DNA of 64,000 nt, taken from the NCBI RefSeq assembly GCF_013201545.1, contig NZ_CP053746.1, forward strand, positions 3,982,501 to 4,046,500, written 5' to 3'. Under the pieces are notes generated by a model that did not search any database, was not told where the DNA came from, and was given only the letters and a program-made list of their open reading frames with translations. The translations under genes and the position numbers were made by a program. The stretch's first letter is position 1. Every line of letters starts with the position of its first letter. Source of the DNA: Pseudomonas graminis (GTDB taxonomy: Bacteria; Pseudomonadota; Gammaproteobacteria; Pseudomonadales; Pseudomonadaceae). Below, piece after piece: positions 45,515-53,895 of the stretch.

Positions 45515-47863
45515 TTAACGGTTGCTCATTGGCGGCGTCGGTTTGATCAACTGCAACTGCTGACGGTAGTCATCGGTCACTTGCCGCGCCTGGCTGTTGC
45601 TGGTGATGACCCGTGGAGTGATCAGGACGACCAGCTCGGTGCGTTTCTTGCTCTTGACGGTGTTGCCGAACAGCCAGCGCAGGCCGGGAATGCTGCCCAT
45701 ATACGGCACCGCAGACACGGTGTCGGCGTTGTCCTGTTTGATCAGGCCGCCGAGCAACACGGTCTGGCCGCTTTGCACCGCCACTTGAGTCGACACCGAG
45801 CGCGTCGAAATGCGCGGATTGCCGTTGCTGTCCGTGCCATTGGCATCGTTGGCATCGCTGACCTGCTGCTGGATGTCCATGTACACCAGGCCGCCCGGAT
45901 TGATGCGCGGCACGACGTCGAGAATAACGCCGGTCTGCACATATTCCACGCTGCTGAGGGTCGTGTTCGAGACGTTGGTGTTCACGGTGGTCTGGCTGAT
46001 CGGGATGTTGTCACCGACCTGAATCTGCGCCTGCTGGTTGTTCATCACCACCAGCGACGGCGCCGACAGCACCTGGGTGCGGCCGCTGGTTTCCAGCGCA
46101 TGCAGCGCGATCTGCAGGTTGTTGCTGACGAATGAGTAAAACAGTGAATCGGCACCAAGGCCTGCACCGCCGCCGCCCAGCGCGCCCTGGCTGCCAGGGG
46201 CGTTGGCGACGGTGGTGCTGGTGGAATTGCCGGCCAGCCGGCCGAGGTACCACTGCACCCCAAGGTCCAGCTCGCCGGTCAGGTTCACTTCAAGAATCCG
46301 CGTCTCGATCTGCACCTGCATCGGTGCGTTGTCCAGACGCTTGATGGCCGATTCGATCTCGGCCCACTGGGCCGGGCGCGTGCGGATCAGCAGTTGGTTG
46401 CTGCTCTGCTGCGCGGTAATCCGCGTGCTGTCATCCAGGCGCTTGCTGGCGCCCGAGCCGCTGGCTGCGGCATCCGAACTGTCGCCCTGAGTGCTGCTGT
46501 CAGCGCTGTCCTCGGAGGTTTCGCCGTCCTGCTCTTCTTCGCCTTGCTGAGTGCCGTTCTGCAAACCGCCGTTGGCGCCACCCATGCCCGAACCCAGGCC
46601 GCCGCCCATGCCACCGCCCATACCGGAGCTGCCGTTGAGGCCCTGGCCGCCCACGCCCATGCCGCCGCTGCTGCCGGTGCCACTGCCGTTGAGCGATGAC
46701 AGCGAACGCGTGCGCAGGCCCGGCGCGACCTTGGCCGCGCTGTCGTCCTTGATCTGGCCGTTGCCGTAGATCTGCCGCAGGTATTTGGCCAGGTCCGAAG
46801 CCTTCATGTTACGCACGTCGTAGACGTACATCTGCGGTTCGTTGCCGCCGCCTTCGTCGATGGTGTGAATCCAGTCACCGACTTCGCTCAGGTAACGCGG
46901 CTGGGAAGAAATCGCCACCACCGAATTGGTCCGCTCAATGGGCAGAAACTTGACCATGCCGGCCAACGGCATGCCGCTGTCCGGGCCGAACATCTTCTGC
47001 AGCTCGGGCATCAGCTCGCCGACGCTGGCGCGTTGCAGGCCATACACGGCGATGGACATGCCCTTGAGCCAGTCGACGTCGAAGGTGTCGATGGTGTCCT
47101 GGTAGTTGGCCAGTTCATCCGGCGTACCGGCCAGGCTCAACACGTTTCGCGCCGGATCGACGAGCAAGAACGCGTTGTCACGGGCGAAAGGCTTGAGCAG
47201 CTTCTGCATCTCGGTGGCCGAGATAAAGTGCAGCGGGAACAACCGCGCCGACAGCCCGGTAGCCGGTCGCGCCACCGGCATTTCCGGCACCAGCTTGCCG
47301 GCCACAGCCTGGTTGGCCGGGAGGATCACATAACGGTCGCCTTGGCGGATCATCGCGTTGTCGGTCCACGACAGCAGCGTTTCCAGAATCGAGAGCGCCT
47401 GCTGTTTGTTCACCGGCTGCGAGGTGGAGAAGCTGACGTCGCCTTTCACGCCCTGGTTGATGCTGTAGTTCTCGTGCAGCAAATCGCCGAGCACGGTGTT
47501 GATCACCGCTTCGATCGGCTGGTTGGCGAAGTTGAACGTGATGTCACCGGCGGCGGCCGACGCACCTTTCCCCCCCGCGCCAGTCTGCGCCGGTCCCGCA
47601 CCGCGCACGAACGTCTGGTTGCCGCGAATGATCTGCTGGCGCGCAGGCGCAGGCCTGGCGCCAGGGTTGTTCGGGCTCGGCGCTTCGACCGGATCGCTGA
47701 CCGGGCCGCGCTGCGAGCCGGTGCCATTGAGTGCTTCCTGCATCAGGGCCGGATCGTTTTCAAAACGTTCCGGAGTGGACGCGCATCCGGCCAGGGCCAC
47801 GGCGGTGGCCAGGCACAACAACGGGCTGCGTAAACGGAAAAACTCAGAGGTGCGATTGTTCAT
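45515..47863 (-). CDS. gspD: GspD, type II secretion secretin (lipoprotein type)
   Basis: 782 residues. The signal sequence ends in a lipobox ALAGC (Cys 27), so the secretin is itself a lipoprotein, as in HxcQ and XpsD, and may reach the outer membrane without a pilotin. N0-N3 periplasmic modules are followed by the secretin core (VLSAPSLVVMNNQQAQIQVG; VVPRINPGGLVYMDIQQQVS). Between N-modules there is a roughly 80-residue Gly/Ser-rich then acidic low-complexity insert (about 388-468). It is the last gene of the T2SS operon and overlaps the GspC/N-like gene by four bases. Confidence 0.95.
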   Translation of the reverse strand: MNNRTSEFFRLRSPLLCLATAVALAGCASTPERFENDPALMQEALNGTGSQRGPVSDPVEAPSPNNPGARPAPARQQIIRGNQTFVRGAGPAQTGAGGKGASAAAGDITFNFANQPIEAVINTVLGDLLHENYSINQGVKGDVSFSTSQPVNKQQALSILETLLSWTDNAMIRQGDRYVILPANQAVAGKLVPEMPVARPATGLSARLFPLHFISATEMQKLLKPFARDNAFLLVDPARNVLSLAGTPDELANYQDTIDTFDVDWLKGMSIAVYGLQRASVGELMPELQKMFGPDSGMPLAGMVKFLPIERTNSVVAISSQPRYLSEVGDWIHTIDEGGGNEPQMYVYDVRNMKASDLAKYLRQIYGNGQIKDDSAAKVAPGLRTRSLSSLNGSGTGSSGGMGVGGQGLNGSSGMGGGMGGGLGSGMGGANGGLQNGTQQGEEEQDGETSEDSADSSTQGDSSDAAASGSGASKRLDDSTRITAQQSSNQLLIRTRPAQWAEIESAIKRLDNAPMQVQIETRILEVNLTGELDLGVQWYLGRLAGNSTSTTVANAPGSQGALGGGGAGLGADSLFYSFVSNNLQIALHALETSGRTQVLSAPSLVVMNNQQAQIQVGDNIPISQTTVNTNVSNTTLSSVEYVQTGVILDVVPRINPGGLVYMDIQQQVSDANDANGTDSNGNPRISTRSVSTQVAVQSGQTVLLGGLIKQDNADTVSAVPYMGSIPGLRWLFGNTVKSKKRTELVVLITPRVITSNSQARQVTDDYRQQLQLIKPTPPMSNR

Positions 47864-48375
47864 GGTGTGGGTACGTTTGGAAGGGTAATAGGGGGGACTT
47901 TCGACGGCGGCGGAAGGCGCAGCATGGGCAGACGCAGTTCGCGGGTCTGGCCCTGATGGCTGAAAGTGGCGTTTTGCGGCGTGACCGAATCCAGGGTCCA
48001 GCCGTTGTCCAGCGTGCTGCCGACGGCCAGCTTGAGGCGGCGCTTCTGCGGCAGTTGCAGCAGCACCCAGCGCGAAGCGCCGTCGATGATCACGCCGTTC
48101 AGGCTGATGCCATCCAGGGACGAGGCCTGGGATTTGCCAGTGACCAGATCAGGCTTGCGCTCCGGGCTGAACATCGATTGCTGCCACGTCAGTGCGAGGG
48201 CCTGGGCCGGCAGCGCAGGCAATGCCGCAGGCCCGGCCGATGGTGTGGCTTCGCGCGCCTCGCCGGCCGGCAACCAGTCGATGTCCTGAACGGCGCCCAT
48301 GCTCAGGCTGACGGCGACGGCTGCGAGGGCAACCGTGGCCGCGCCGAGCGCGAGGGTAAGGGAGTCGAACTTCAT
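47860..48375 (-). CDS. GspC/XpsN-like T2SS inner-membrane protein
   Basis: 171 residues. One N-terminal membrane helix (LTLALGAATVALAAVAVSLS), a Pro/Ala-rich linker, then an HR-like domain (SLDGISLNGVIIDGASRWVL). A C-terminal PDZ or coiled-coil domain, normal in GspC, is absent; the protein ends in a Pro-rich tail. It occupies the XpsN position before gspD and probably links the inner-membrane platform to the secretin. Four-base overlaps lie on both sides. Confidence 0.82.
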   Translation of the reverse strand: MKFDSLTLALGAATVALAAVAVSLSMGAVQDIDWLPAGEAREATPSAGPAALPALPAQALALTWQQSMFSPERKPDLVTGKSQASSLDGISLNGVIIDGASRWVLLQLPQKRRLKLAVGSTLDNGWTLDSVTPQNATFSHQGQTRELRLPMLRLPPPSKVPPITLPNVPTP

Positions 48376-49100
48376 GCGTCAGGCTCCTCGGACGGTGTCG
48401 GTGGTTCAGGTTGCTCATCCAGATCGGCTTGCTCGGCGGGATCAGGCTGCTGCCGGGATTCGGTCTCTGGCTCGGCGGCGGGGGCGTTGGACGGCAGCGC
48501 CTTGTGCGGCGCGGCCTGTTGCAGATACCCGCGCAACAGCAGATGAACCTGCAAGCGTCCGGCGCCGCCAGTGGCTGGCGCCGAGGTGGCGCGGCGAATG
48601 CTCAGGTTGTCGATGAACAGAAACGGCTGGCCGTATTCCAGTTCGTGTAGCAAAGCCACCAGCGGCTCCATGGCGCAGTCCAGGGTCAGGCTGACTTTGA
48701 CCTGACGATACGGCTCGGCACTGTCGCGCTCGGGGGTGATCGGCATGCGCTGGGTGACCTGGCAGCCGGGGCCTTGATCGGCGTGAGCCTTGACCAGATC
48801 GAGGCTGCGTTGCATCAGATCGGCGGCCACGGCGCTGGGGTCTTCGCCGGGCAACAGGCTGCTGCGGCTCGACGGGTCGCGGCGCGCGGCCTGCAACTGC
48901 TGCTCGAGGCTGTCGCGCTGGGCGAGGGCGCCGGCATAGCGCTGCTCCTGGTGGCGCAGGGTGTCGGCCTGGTCCTGCAAGTCGCTCAACGGGTCGAGAA
49001 ACCAGCTTTGCACCAGCAGCCACCAGGCCGCCCACAGCACCAGGGCCAGGGCAATCAGCGCGGCGCCGCGACGCTCACGGGGTGTCAGTTCACGGCGCAT
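48372..49100 (-). CDS. gspM: GspM-like T2SS protein
   Basis: 242 residues. A membrane helix near the N terminus (ALIALALVLWAAWWLLVQSW), a coiled coil, a ferredoxin-like PilO/GspM-type domain (LLHELEYGQPFLFIDNLSIR) and an unusually long Pro/Glu/Gln-rich acidic tail. It partners GspL in the assembly platform. It overlaps gspL by 11 bases and the GspC-like gene by four. Confidence 0.85.
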   Translation of the reverse strand: MRRELTPRERRGAALIALALVLWAAWWLLVQSWFLDPLSDLQDQADTLRHQEQRYAGALAQRDSLEQQLQAARRDPSSRSSLLPGEDPSAVAADLMQRSLDLVKAHADQGPGCQVTQRMPITPERDSAEPYRQVKVSLTLDCAMEPLVALLHELEYGQPFLFIDNLSIRRATSAPATGGAGRLQVHLLLRGYLQQAAPHKALPSNAPAAEPETESRQQPDPAEQADLDEQPEPPTPSEEPDA

Positions 49101-50121
49101 CGGCGGCCTCCTTGCGCAATTGGGCGCGCAGGGAAAAGCGCTCTTTGCCGGTTTGTGCGTCGGGCTGAATGATCCCCTGGAACTGCGCGTCGGTGAGGGT
49201 ACGGCAGTCTTTCATGCGGCTGATGAGGGCGCTGGCCTTGACGCTCTGGCCGGTGATCGACACGCTGCCACCCTCGGCAATCTCCAACTGCTCGACCCAG
49301 GTGTCGGCGCCCAGGCAACCGGTGAGGTCGGCGAGCACGCTGGAGGTGGTCGGCTGCGCGGCCTTTTGCTGAGCGAGGTAACGCGCGGCGCCCTGGGTAT
49401 TGATCAGCTCGCGGCGCAGGTTCTGCACGGCTTGCACCTGGTTGCGTTGTTCGTCGACGTGCTGTTGCATCGCTTCAACCTGGGCCGTGCGTGCGTCCAG
49501 CCAGAGCACCATGCAGGTCAGCAGCAAGGCGCCGCAGACCACGGCAAGGAAACGCGGCAGGCGTGCGGAGCCTGCCACCGCTGGCTTCAGCTGGGCGGGC
49601 AGCAGATCGACATTCAGCCGCTCGCCCTTGGCGTTGCGCGCATCCACGGCGTACAGCGGCAGGCCGCGTGCCGTGCAGGTGTCTATGACCGGCTGCAAAC
49701 GCTCGCGCAGCACCGCCACCAGCAGCACCTGCGCCAGGGCTTTGCCTTTGCTAGTGACCCGCGCGACGTAATGCATCTGCTCGCGGGGGTAGGGCGTGTA
49801 CTTGTCGAGCTCGAAACCCACCACGCTGTGCAGATCGCGCAGCGCCGCCAGCGGCAACTGCAGCGGCTGCGCCAGGACCATGCCGGCGGGGAGCATCAGG
49901 ATCAGCCGCTCGCCGGTCTCGTGGGCAATGTGCTCGGGCAAGGGCCAGTCGATCAGGCGCTCGCGCACCTGGGGCATCAGCCTTGCGCGGACGCCGGCGG
50001 GCAGCAGCGCCTGCAACTCCTCGAGCCAGGCCTGCCACAGATGCTGCGCCGGGCTGTCACGCCACTGACTGCGCACCCGGGCCTGCAAGGGCGCCAGCTG
50101 CTGTAAAAGTGATTGCTTCAT
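49090..50121 (-). CDS. gspL: GspL-like T2SS protein
   Basis: 343 residues from the ATG at 50121, which overlaps the gspK stop; the frame is open upstream but unsupported. A cytoplasmic actin-like half (GFELDKYTPYPREQMHYVAR) is followed by a membrane helix (FLAVVCGALLLTCMVLWL) and a PilN-type periplasmic domain (VEQLEIAEGGSVSITGQSV). It recruits the ATPase GspE to the platform. Confidence 0.87.
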   Translation of the reverse strand: MKQSLLQQLAPLQARVRSQWRDSPAQHLWQAWLEELQALLPAGVRARLMPQVRERLIDWPLPEHIAHETGERLILMLPAGMVLAQPLQLPLAALRDLHSVVGFELDKYTPYPREQMHYVARVTSKGKALAQVLLVAVLRERLQPVIDTCTARGLPLYAVDARNAKGERLNVDLLPAQLKPAVAGSARLPRFLAVVCGALLLTCMVLWLDARTAQVEAMQQHVDEQRNQVQAVQNLRRELINTQGAARYLAQQKAAQPTTSSVLADLTGCLGADTWVEQLEIAEGGSVSITGQSVKASALISRMKDCRTLTDAQFQGIIQPDAQTGKERFSLRAQLRKEAADAP

Positions 50122-50846
50122 TCTTGCCAACGCAGAACGCGATACGGTCGCGCTCCCTCCTTCGATGGGTTCAATAACAACGTGACGTTGAGCGTCGTGG
50201 TGTAACCGCCGGGCAATGTCGCCTGGCTTCGGATACTGATGACCGGGCCTGCGTCTTCGGTCGCGGGGCCCGCTTGCGGCAGACCCAACGCTTGCCGCAG
50301 CCAGGGCGAGGCCATGCGCGGATCGGGCGCGGCCAGGCCGCTCCATAACGTGACGTGGGAGCTGGCGCACTGGTACATCGGCTGGCCGATGCCCGGCAGT
50401 TCACGCACTTCCTCGACCATCCGCAGCGGTGCCCGGCCACCGCCGCGACGCTGTTCCAGGCCCTGGGCCACTTGCCGCGCCAGGTCCGGGTTCGCGCCGC
50501 ACGCCACCAGCAGGCGGGCGAAGGATTCAGCCGGCGCTGCGTTGAGGTCGAGCTTGCCGGTCTCGCTGCCCAGACTCACCGCCAGCGCGGCCTCGTCGAA
50601 ACGCAATCCGTGGGGCTGGTTGTCGGCTTTCCAGTGTTGCCGCGGGTCGCGATCCAGCTGCGCCAGCACCGCCATGCCGATCCCGGCTTCTGCCGCGAGC
50701 ACCGCCTGGGTGTGCTGGCGTTGCCACAGGGCCTGGCGGTTCTGCAAATGCACCCAGCCAAGCAAGCCGGCGAGCAGGGTGCTGAGTAATGCCAGCACCC
50801 ACAACACCAGCAGCAACGCCACGCCTTTTTGCCGACGGCCGTTCAT
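50118..50846 (-). CDS. gspK: GspK minor pseudopilin
   Basis: 242 residues. The prepilin site is QKG-VALLLVLWVLALLS, with Leu rather than Glu at +5, which is characteristic of the tip pseudopilin GspK, followed by a large globular domain containing helix-hairpin-helix-like LDLNAAPAESFARLLVACG. It is processed by a prepilin peptidase that is not encoded in this window. Four-base overlaps with gspJ and gspL. Confidence 0.9.
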   Translation of the reverse strand: MNGRRQKGVALLLVLWVLALLSTLLAGLLGWVHLQNRQALWQRQHTQAVLAAEAGIGMAVLAQLDRDPRQHWKADNQPHGLRFDEAALAVSLGSETGKLDLNAAPAESFARLLVACGANPDLARQVAQGLEQRRGGGRAPLRMVEEVRELPGIGQPMYQCASSHVTLWSGLAAPDPRMASPWLRQALGLPQAGPATEDAGPVISIRSQATLPGGYTTTLNVTLLLNPSKEGARPYRVLRWQE

Positions 50847-51454
50847 AACGTGTGCGCCTCGCCGGACAGGTCCAGGCGCAGGTTGATGCTCTGCAACGGC
50901 CACGGCACGGGGCCGGCCAGCTGCGCGTCGATGCGCACACTGACGGGCAACCGTCCCGGCCACGGCCAGTGATCAAGCCACGCGGTGGATTCACCGGTGG
51001 GCGACACCCCGCGGTAACTCAACTGCAGCGAACGCACCTGATGCAGCAGCACCTGGGGCTCCTCGGCCGGCAGCAAGGCCTGACCGCGCAAGCGCTCCAG
51101 GCTGACTTGCAAACGCTGACCGGCCGCCAGCGTCACGCTGTGCCGGTACAAACCGCCGCCGAGTGTGGCGGGCAGCGGCGCATAAAAGCTCATGGCCTGG
51201 GCGTCGCCCTCGAACACCGGCGCCTGGCCGGGCTCGGCACCGCTGGCCGCCAGGGGCAGCGCCTGAGCGATGGCGCTGCGCAAAAAATTCTGCGTCGAAC
51301 GTATTTCATCTAGCCGCGTGCTGTAGCGCTCGGCCTTGGCCATCGCGCGGTTGGCCCCGGTGATCGCTGCGCCGACCATGGTCAGCAGCACGCCGAGCAA
51401 ACTCAGCACCACCAAAACTTCGAGCAGCGTGAAACCCTGGCTTCGACGCGTCAT
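50843..51454 (-). CDS. gspJ: GspJ minor pseudopilin
   Basis: 203 residues. The prepilin motif is SQG-FTLLEVLVVLSLLGVL with Glu at +5, then a beta-rich globular domain. It builds the pseudopilus tip with GspK, GspI and GspH. Four-base overlaps on both sides. Confidence 0.9.
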   Translation of the reverse strand: MTRRSQGFTLLEVLVVLSLLGVLLTMVGAAITGANRAMAKAERYSTRLDEIRSTQNFLRSAIAQALPLAASGAEPGQAPVFEGDAQAMSFYAPLPATLGGGLYRHSVTLAAGQRLQVSLERLRGQALLPAEEPQVLLHQVRSLQLSYRGVSPTGESTAWLDHWPWPGRLPVSVRIDAQLAGPVPWPLQSINLRLDLSGEAHTL

Positions 51455-51819
51455 TGCCCGGCTCCGGTGCCCGCGCTGCGCACTTGCAGGCTGCTGTAAT
51501 GGGCGCGGCGCGCTCCGTCGCTCACCTCAAGGTCCAGCCGCCAGGCCGTGGCCGGCGCATTGCCGCGAGGCAGCGCGCTGACGTCCATCTGCCAGTTCAC
51601 GCCGCTCCACTTGCCCTCGGTGCGACCCGGCTGCAAGCGACTGGCGCTGGCTTCATCGATCAGCGACCGCGCCGCCAGACTCAGCCGGTCGCTGCGTTGC
51701 GCCTGCTGCAAGGCCCGCGCGCTCTGCCCGAACGCCACCACCAGCACGCTGCTGCACACCGCCAGCACGGCGAGGGCGGCAAGCATCTCCAGCAGTGTGA
51801 AACCGCGCTGACGCCTCAA
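51451..51819 (-). CDS. gspI: GspI minor pseudopilin
   Basis: 122 residues, the usual short length. The prepilin motif is QRG-FTLLEMLAALAVLAVC with Glu at +5. It nucleates the pseudopilus tip complex. Four-base overlaps with gspH and gspJ. Confidence 0.9.
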   Translation of the reverse strand: MRRQRGFTLLEMLAALAVLAVCSSVLVVAFGQSARALQQAQRSDRLSLAARSLIDEASASRLQPGRTEGKWSGVNWQMDVSALPRGNAPATAWRLDLEVSDGARRAHYSSLQVRSAGTGAGQ

Positions 51820-52253
51820 TTGAGCGTGCGCAACTGAACGTTGCCGGTCAGCCAGTTGATGTCGACACGCCAGTGTTTGTCGCCCCGGGCCAACAGCAGA
51901 TGGCCGCCGCTGGAACCGCCGTCCGGGTAGAACTCGAACGCCGGGCCCAGGCCGTCAGCGGTCTGCAGTTGCACGCGCATGTCGGTGGGCAGCTGCACCG
52001 GTTTCATGTGGGGGCCCTGAAGGCGCCCATGACCGAGATCGAAACGCGTCTGCGCCGGTTGCCCGGTGACGATCGCCTGCACCCGCGCGGCGCGCAGGGA
52101 CTGAACCACTTCGCTCAGCGCGCGACGTTCACTGGCCGCATGTAAACCCCGACCCACGCCAAAGCTCACCAGGCCGACGCTGATGCCGATCAGAACGATC
52201 ACCACCAGCAATTCGAACAGGGTGAAGCCGCGGGCGCGGGGCAGGGCGTGCAT
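51816..52253 (-). CDS. gspH: GspH minor pseudopilin
   Basis: 145 residues from the ATG at 52253, which lies one base after the gspG stop; a longer reading frame exists but would overlap gspG. The prepilin motif is ARG-FTLFELLVVIVLIGIS, followed by a GspH/FimT-type domain (SLRAARVQAIVTGQPAQTRF). Confidence 0.9.
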   Translation of the reverse strand: MHALPRARGFTLFELLVVIVLIGISVGLVSFGVGRGLHAASERRALSEVVQSLRAARVQAIVTGQPAQTRFDLGHGRLQGPHMKPVQLPTDMRVQLQTADGLGPAFEFYPDGGSSGGHLLLARGDKHWRVDINWLTGNVQLRTLN

Positions 52254-52254
52254 G

Positions 52255-52680
52255 TTATTCCCAGTTACCGATGTCGGCCTTGTAGCCGTCACCGCCAGGC
52301 TGGCCGTCCTGACCGAAGAAGATCAGGTCAAAGCTGCCGTGCTCGCCCGGGTAGCGGTAGCCGAACGCATGGCCGAACGGGTCTTTCAGGTCCGAGGGCT
52401 TGGCGTACGGGCCGGCCCAACCGGTGGCATTGGCCGGCTTGGTCACCAGCTGCTGCAGATTGGCCGGCGGCGTGCCGACGTCCAGGCCGTAGCTTTCGAC
52501 CTTCATGCCGAGACTGGCGAGTTGCGCCTTGCCTGCGCCGTATTTGCCCTTGTCGACGTTGCCGCCGACCTGACGCACGACGATGGTGGCGACGATGCCC
52601 AGCAGCACGATCACGGCGAGCATTTCCAGCAGGGTGAAACCGCCCTGGCGACGGCCTTGGGCAGGGTTGAATCGGGACAT
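52255..52680 (-). CDS. gspG: GspG major pseudopilin
   Basis: 141 residues. The prepilin motif is QGG-FTLLEMLAVIVLLGIV with Glu at +5, followed by the calcium-binding GspG fold (LQQLVTKPANATGWAGPY, DPFGHAFGYRYPG, FGQDGQPGGDGYKADIGNW). It forms the pseudopilus shaft. It starts ten bases after gspF. Confidence 0.95.
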   Translation of the reverse strand: MSRFNPAQGRRQGGFTLLEMLAVIVLLGIVATIVVRQVGGNVDKGKYGAGKAQLASLGMKVESYGLDVGTPPANLQQLVTKPANATGWAGPYAKPSDLKDPFGHAFGYRYPGEHGSFDLIFFGQDGQPGGDGYKADIGNWE

Positions 52681-52690
52681 GTGTATTTCC

Positions 52691-53893
52691 TCAAATGTTA
52701 CTGGTAAGGCTCATCAGCGGCAGCATGATGGCGAGCATGATCACCGCCACCATCACCGCCATGACAACGGTCAGGCTGGGCACCAGGGCCGCGAGCAGAC
52801 GGTCGATGCCGCGCTTGGCCTCGACGTCGAACACGTCGGCGACCTTGAGCAGCATGCCGTCCAGGTTGCCGGCCTGTTCGCCGACTTCGATCATTTGCAG
52901 CGCCAGTTCCGGCAGCAGCGGTTGCTCGCCGAATGCCTGGGCCAGCGTGCCGCCACTCTTGACCCACTCGGTGGCTTGCTCGACCTGGGCGCGCAGGGCG
53001 AAGTTGCCGCACACCTGACGGACGATGGTCATCGCCTGCAACAGCGCAACGCCGTTGCTCAGCAGGGTGCCGAGGGTCCGCGCCAGACGCGCGGCTTCGA
53101 TCCGCTGCAGCAGCGGGCCGATGACTTTGATAAACAGCAGGCGCCGGTCATGGCGCTGGCGTCGTTGCGGATCCCGGCGCAGGACCGCGACGGTCCAGAT
53201 CAGGCCGACGATCGCGCCGAGCAGCAGCAAGCCGTAGGCGCTGAGGAATTCCCCCAGCCACAGGATTGCCTGGGTGATGAAGGGAATCGGCACGCCCAGG
53301 TCACGAAAGATCGGCACGAACTGCGGCACCACGTACGCCAGCAGCAGGGCCAGCGAACCGAGCACGCCGACCACCAGAAAGATCGGGTAGATCAGTGCAT
53401 TAATGACTTCGCCGCGCAGCATCTGACTGCGTTCCAGGTATTCGCTGAGTTGACGCAAGGTGTTTTCCAGGGAGCCGCCGGCTTCGCCTGCGCGGACCAT
53501 GCTGATGTACAGGCTGGAAAACTGGCCGTGTTCTTCTTCCAACGCCTGACTCAACGGCTTACCGGCCTTGACCTGTTCACGAATCCGTTCAAGCAGCGCC
53601 TGGCGCTTGGGCTCGTGGGTCTGCTTGAGGAGGATGGTCAGGGCGCGTTCCAGCGGCTGGCCGGCACCGAGCAGGGTCGCCAGTTGCTGGGTGAAACTCA
53701 CCAGCGCCGCGCCGTTCATCGCACCCCGGCGCATGGCCGCGCGCAGGCCGCTGTTGGCACTGGCTTCAAGGCTTAGCAACAGCAGACCGCGCTTGTGCAG
53801 GGCCGCTGTCGCCGCGTTTTGATCGGCAGCTTCGAGGGTGCCGTGTTGGGCGACGCCGTCGGCATCCAGTGCGCGGTATTTGAAATGGGCCAT
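52691..53893 (-). CDS. gspF: GspF inner-membrane platform protein
   Basis: 400 residues, two GspF domains (cytoplasmic helical bundles) and three membrane helices. The first domain contains LATLLGAGQPLERALTILLK and the second LGTLLSNGVALLQAMTIVRQ; MLLKVADVFDVEAKRGIDRL precedes the last helix. It starts two bases after the gspE stop. Confidence 0.95.
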   Translation of the reverse strand: MAHFKYRALDADGVAQHGTLEAADQNAATAALHKRGLLLLSLEASANSGLRAAMRRGAMNGAALVSFTQQLATLLGAGQPLERALTILLKQTHEPKRQALLERIREQVKAGKPLSQALEEEHGQFSSLYISMVRAGEAGGSLENTLRQLSEYLERSQMLRGEVINALIYPIFLVVGVLGSLALLLAYVVPQFVPIFRDLGVPIPFITQAILWLGEFLSAYGLLLLGAIVGLIWTVAVLRRDPQRRQRHDRRLLFIKVIGPLLQRIEAARLARTLGTLLSNGVALLQAMTIVRQVCGNFALRAQVEQATEWVKSGGTLAQAFGEQPLLPELALQMIEVGEQAGNLDGMLLKVADVFDVEAKRGIDRLLAALVPSLTVVMAVMVAVIMLAIMLPLMSLTSNI

Positions 53894-53895
53894 GG

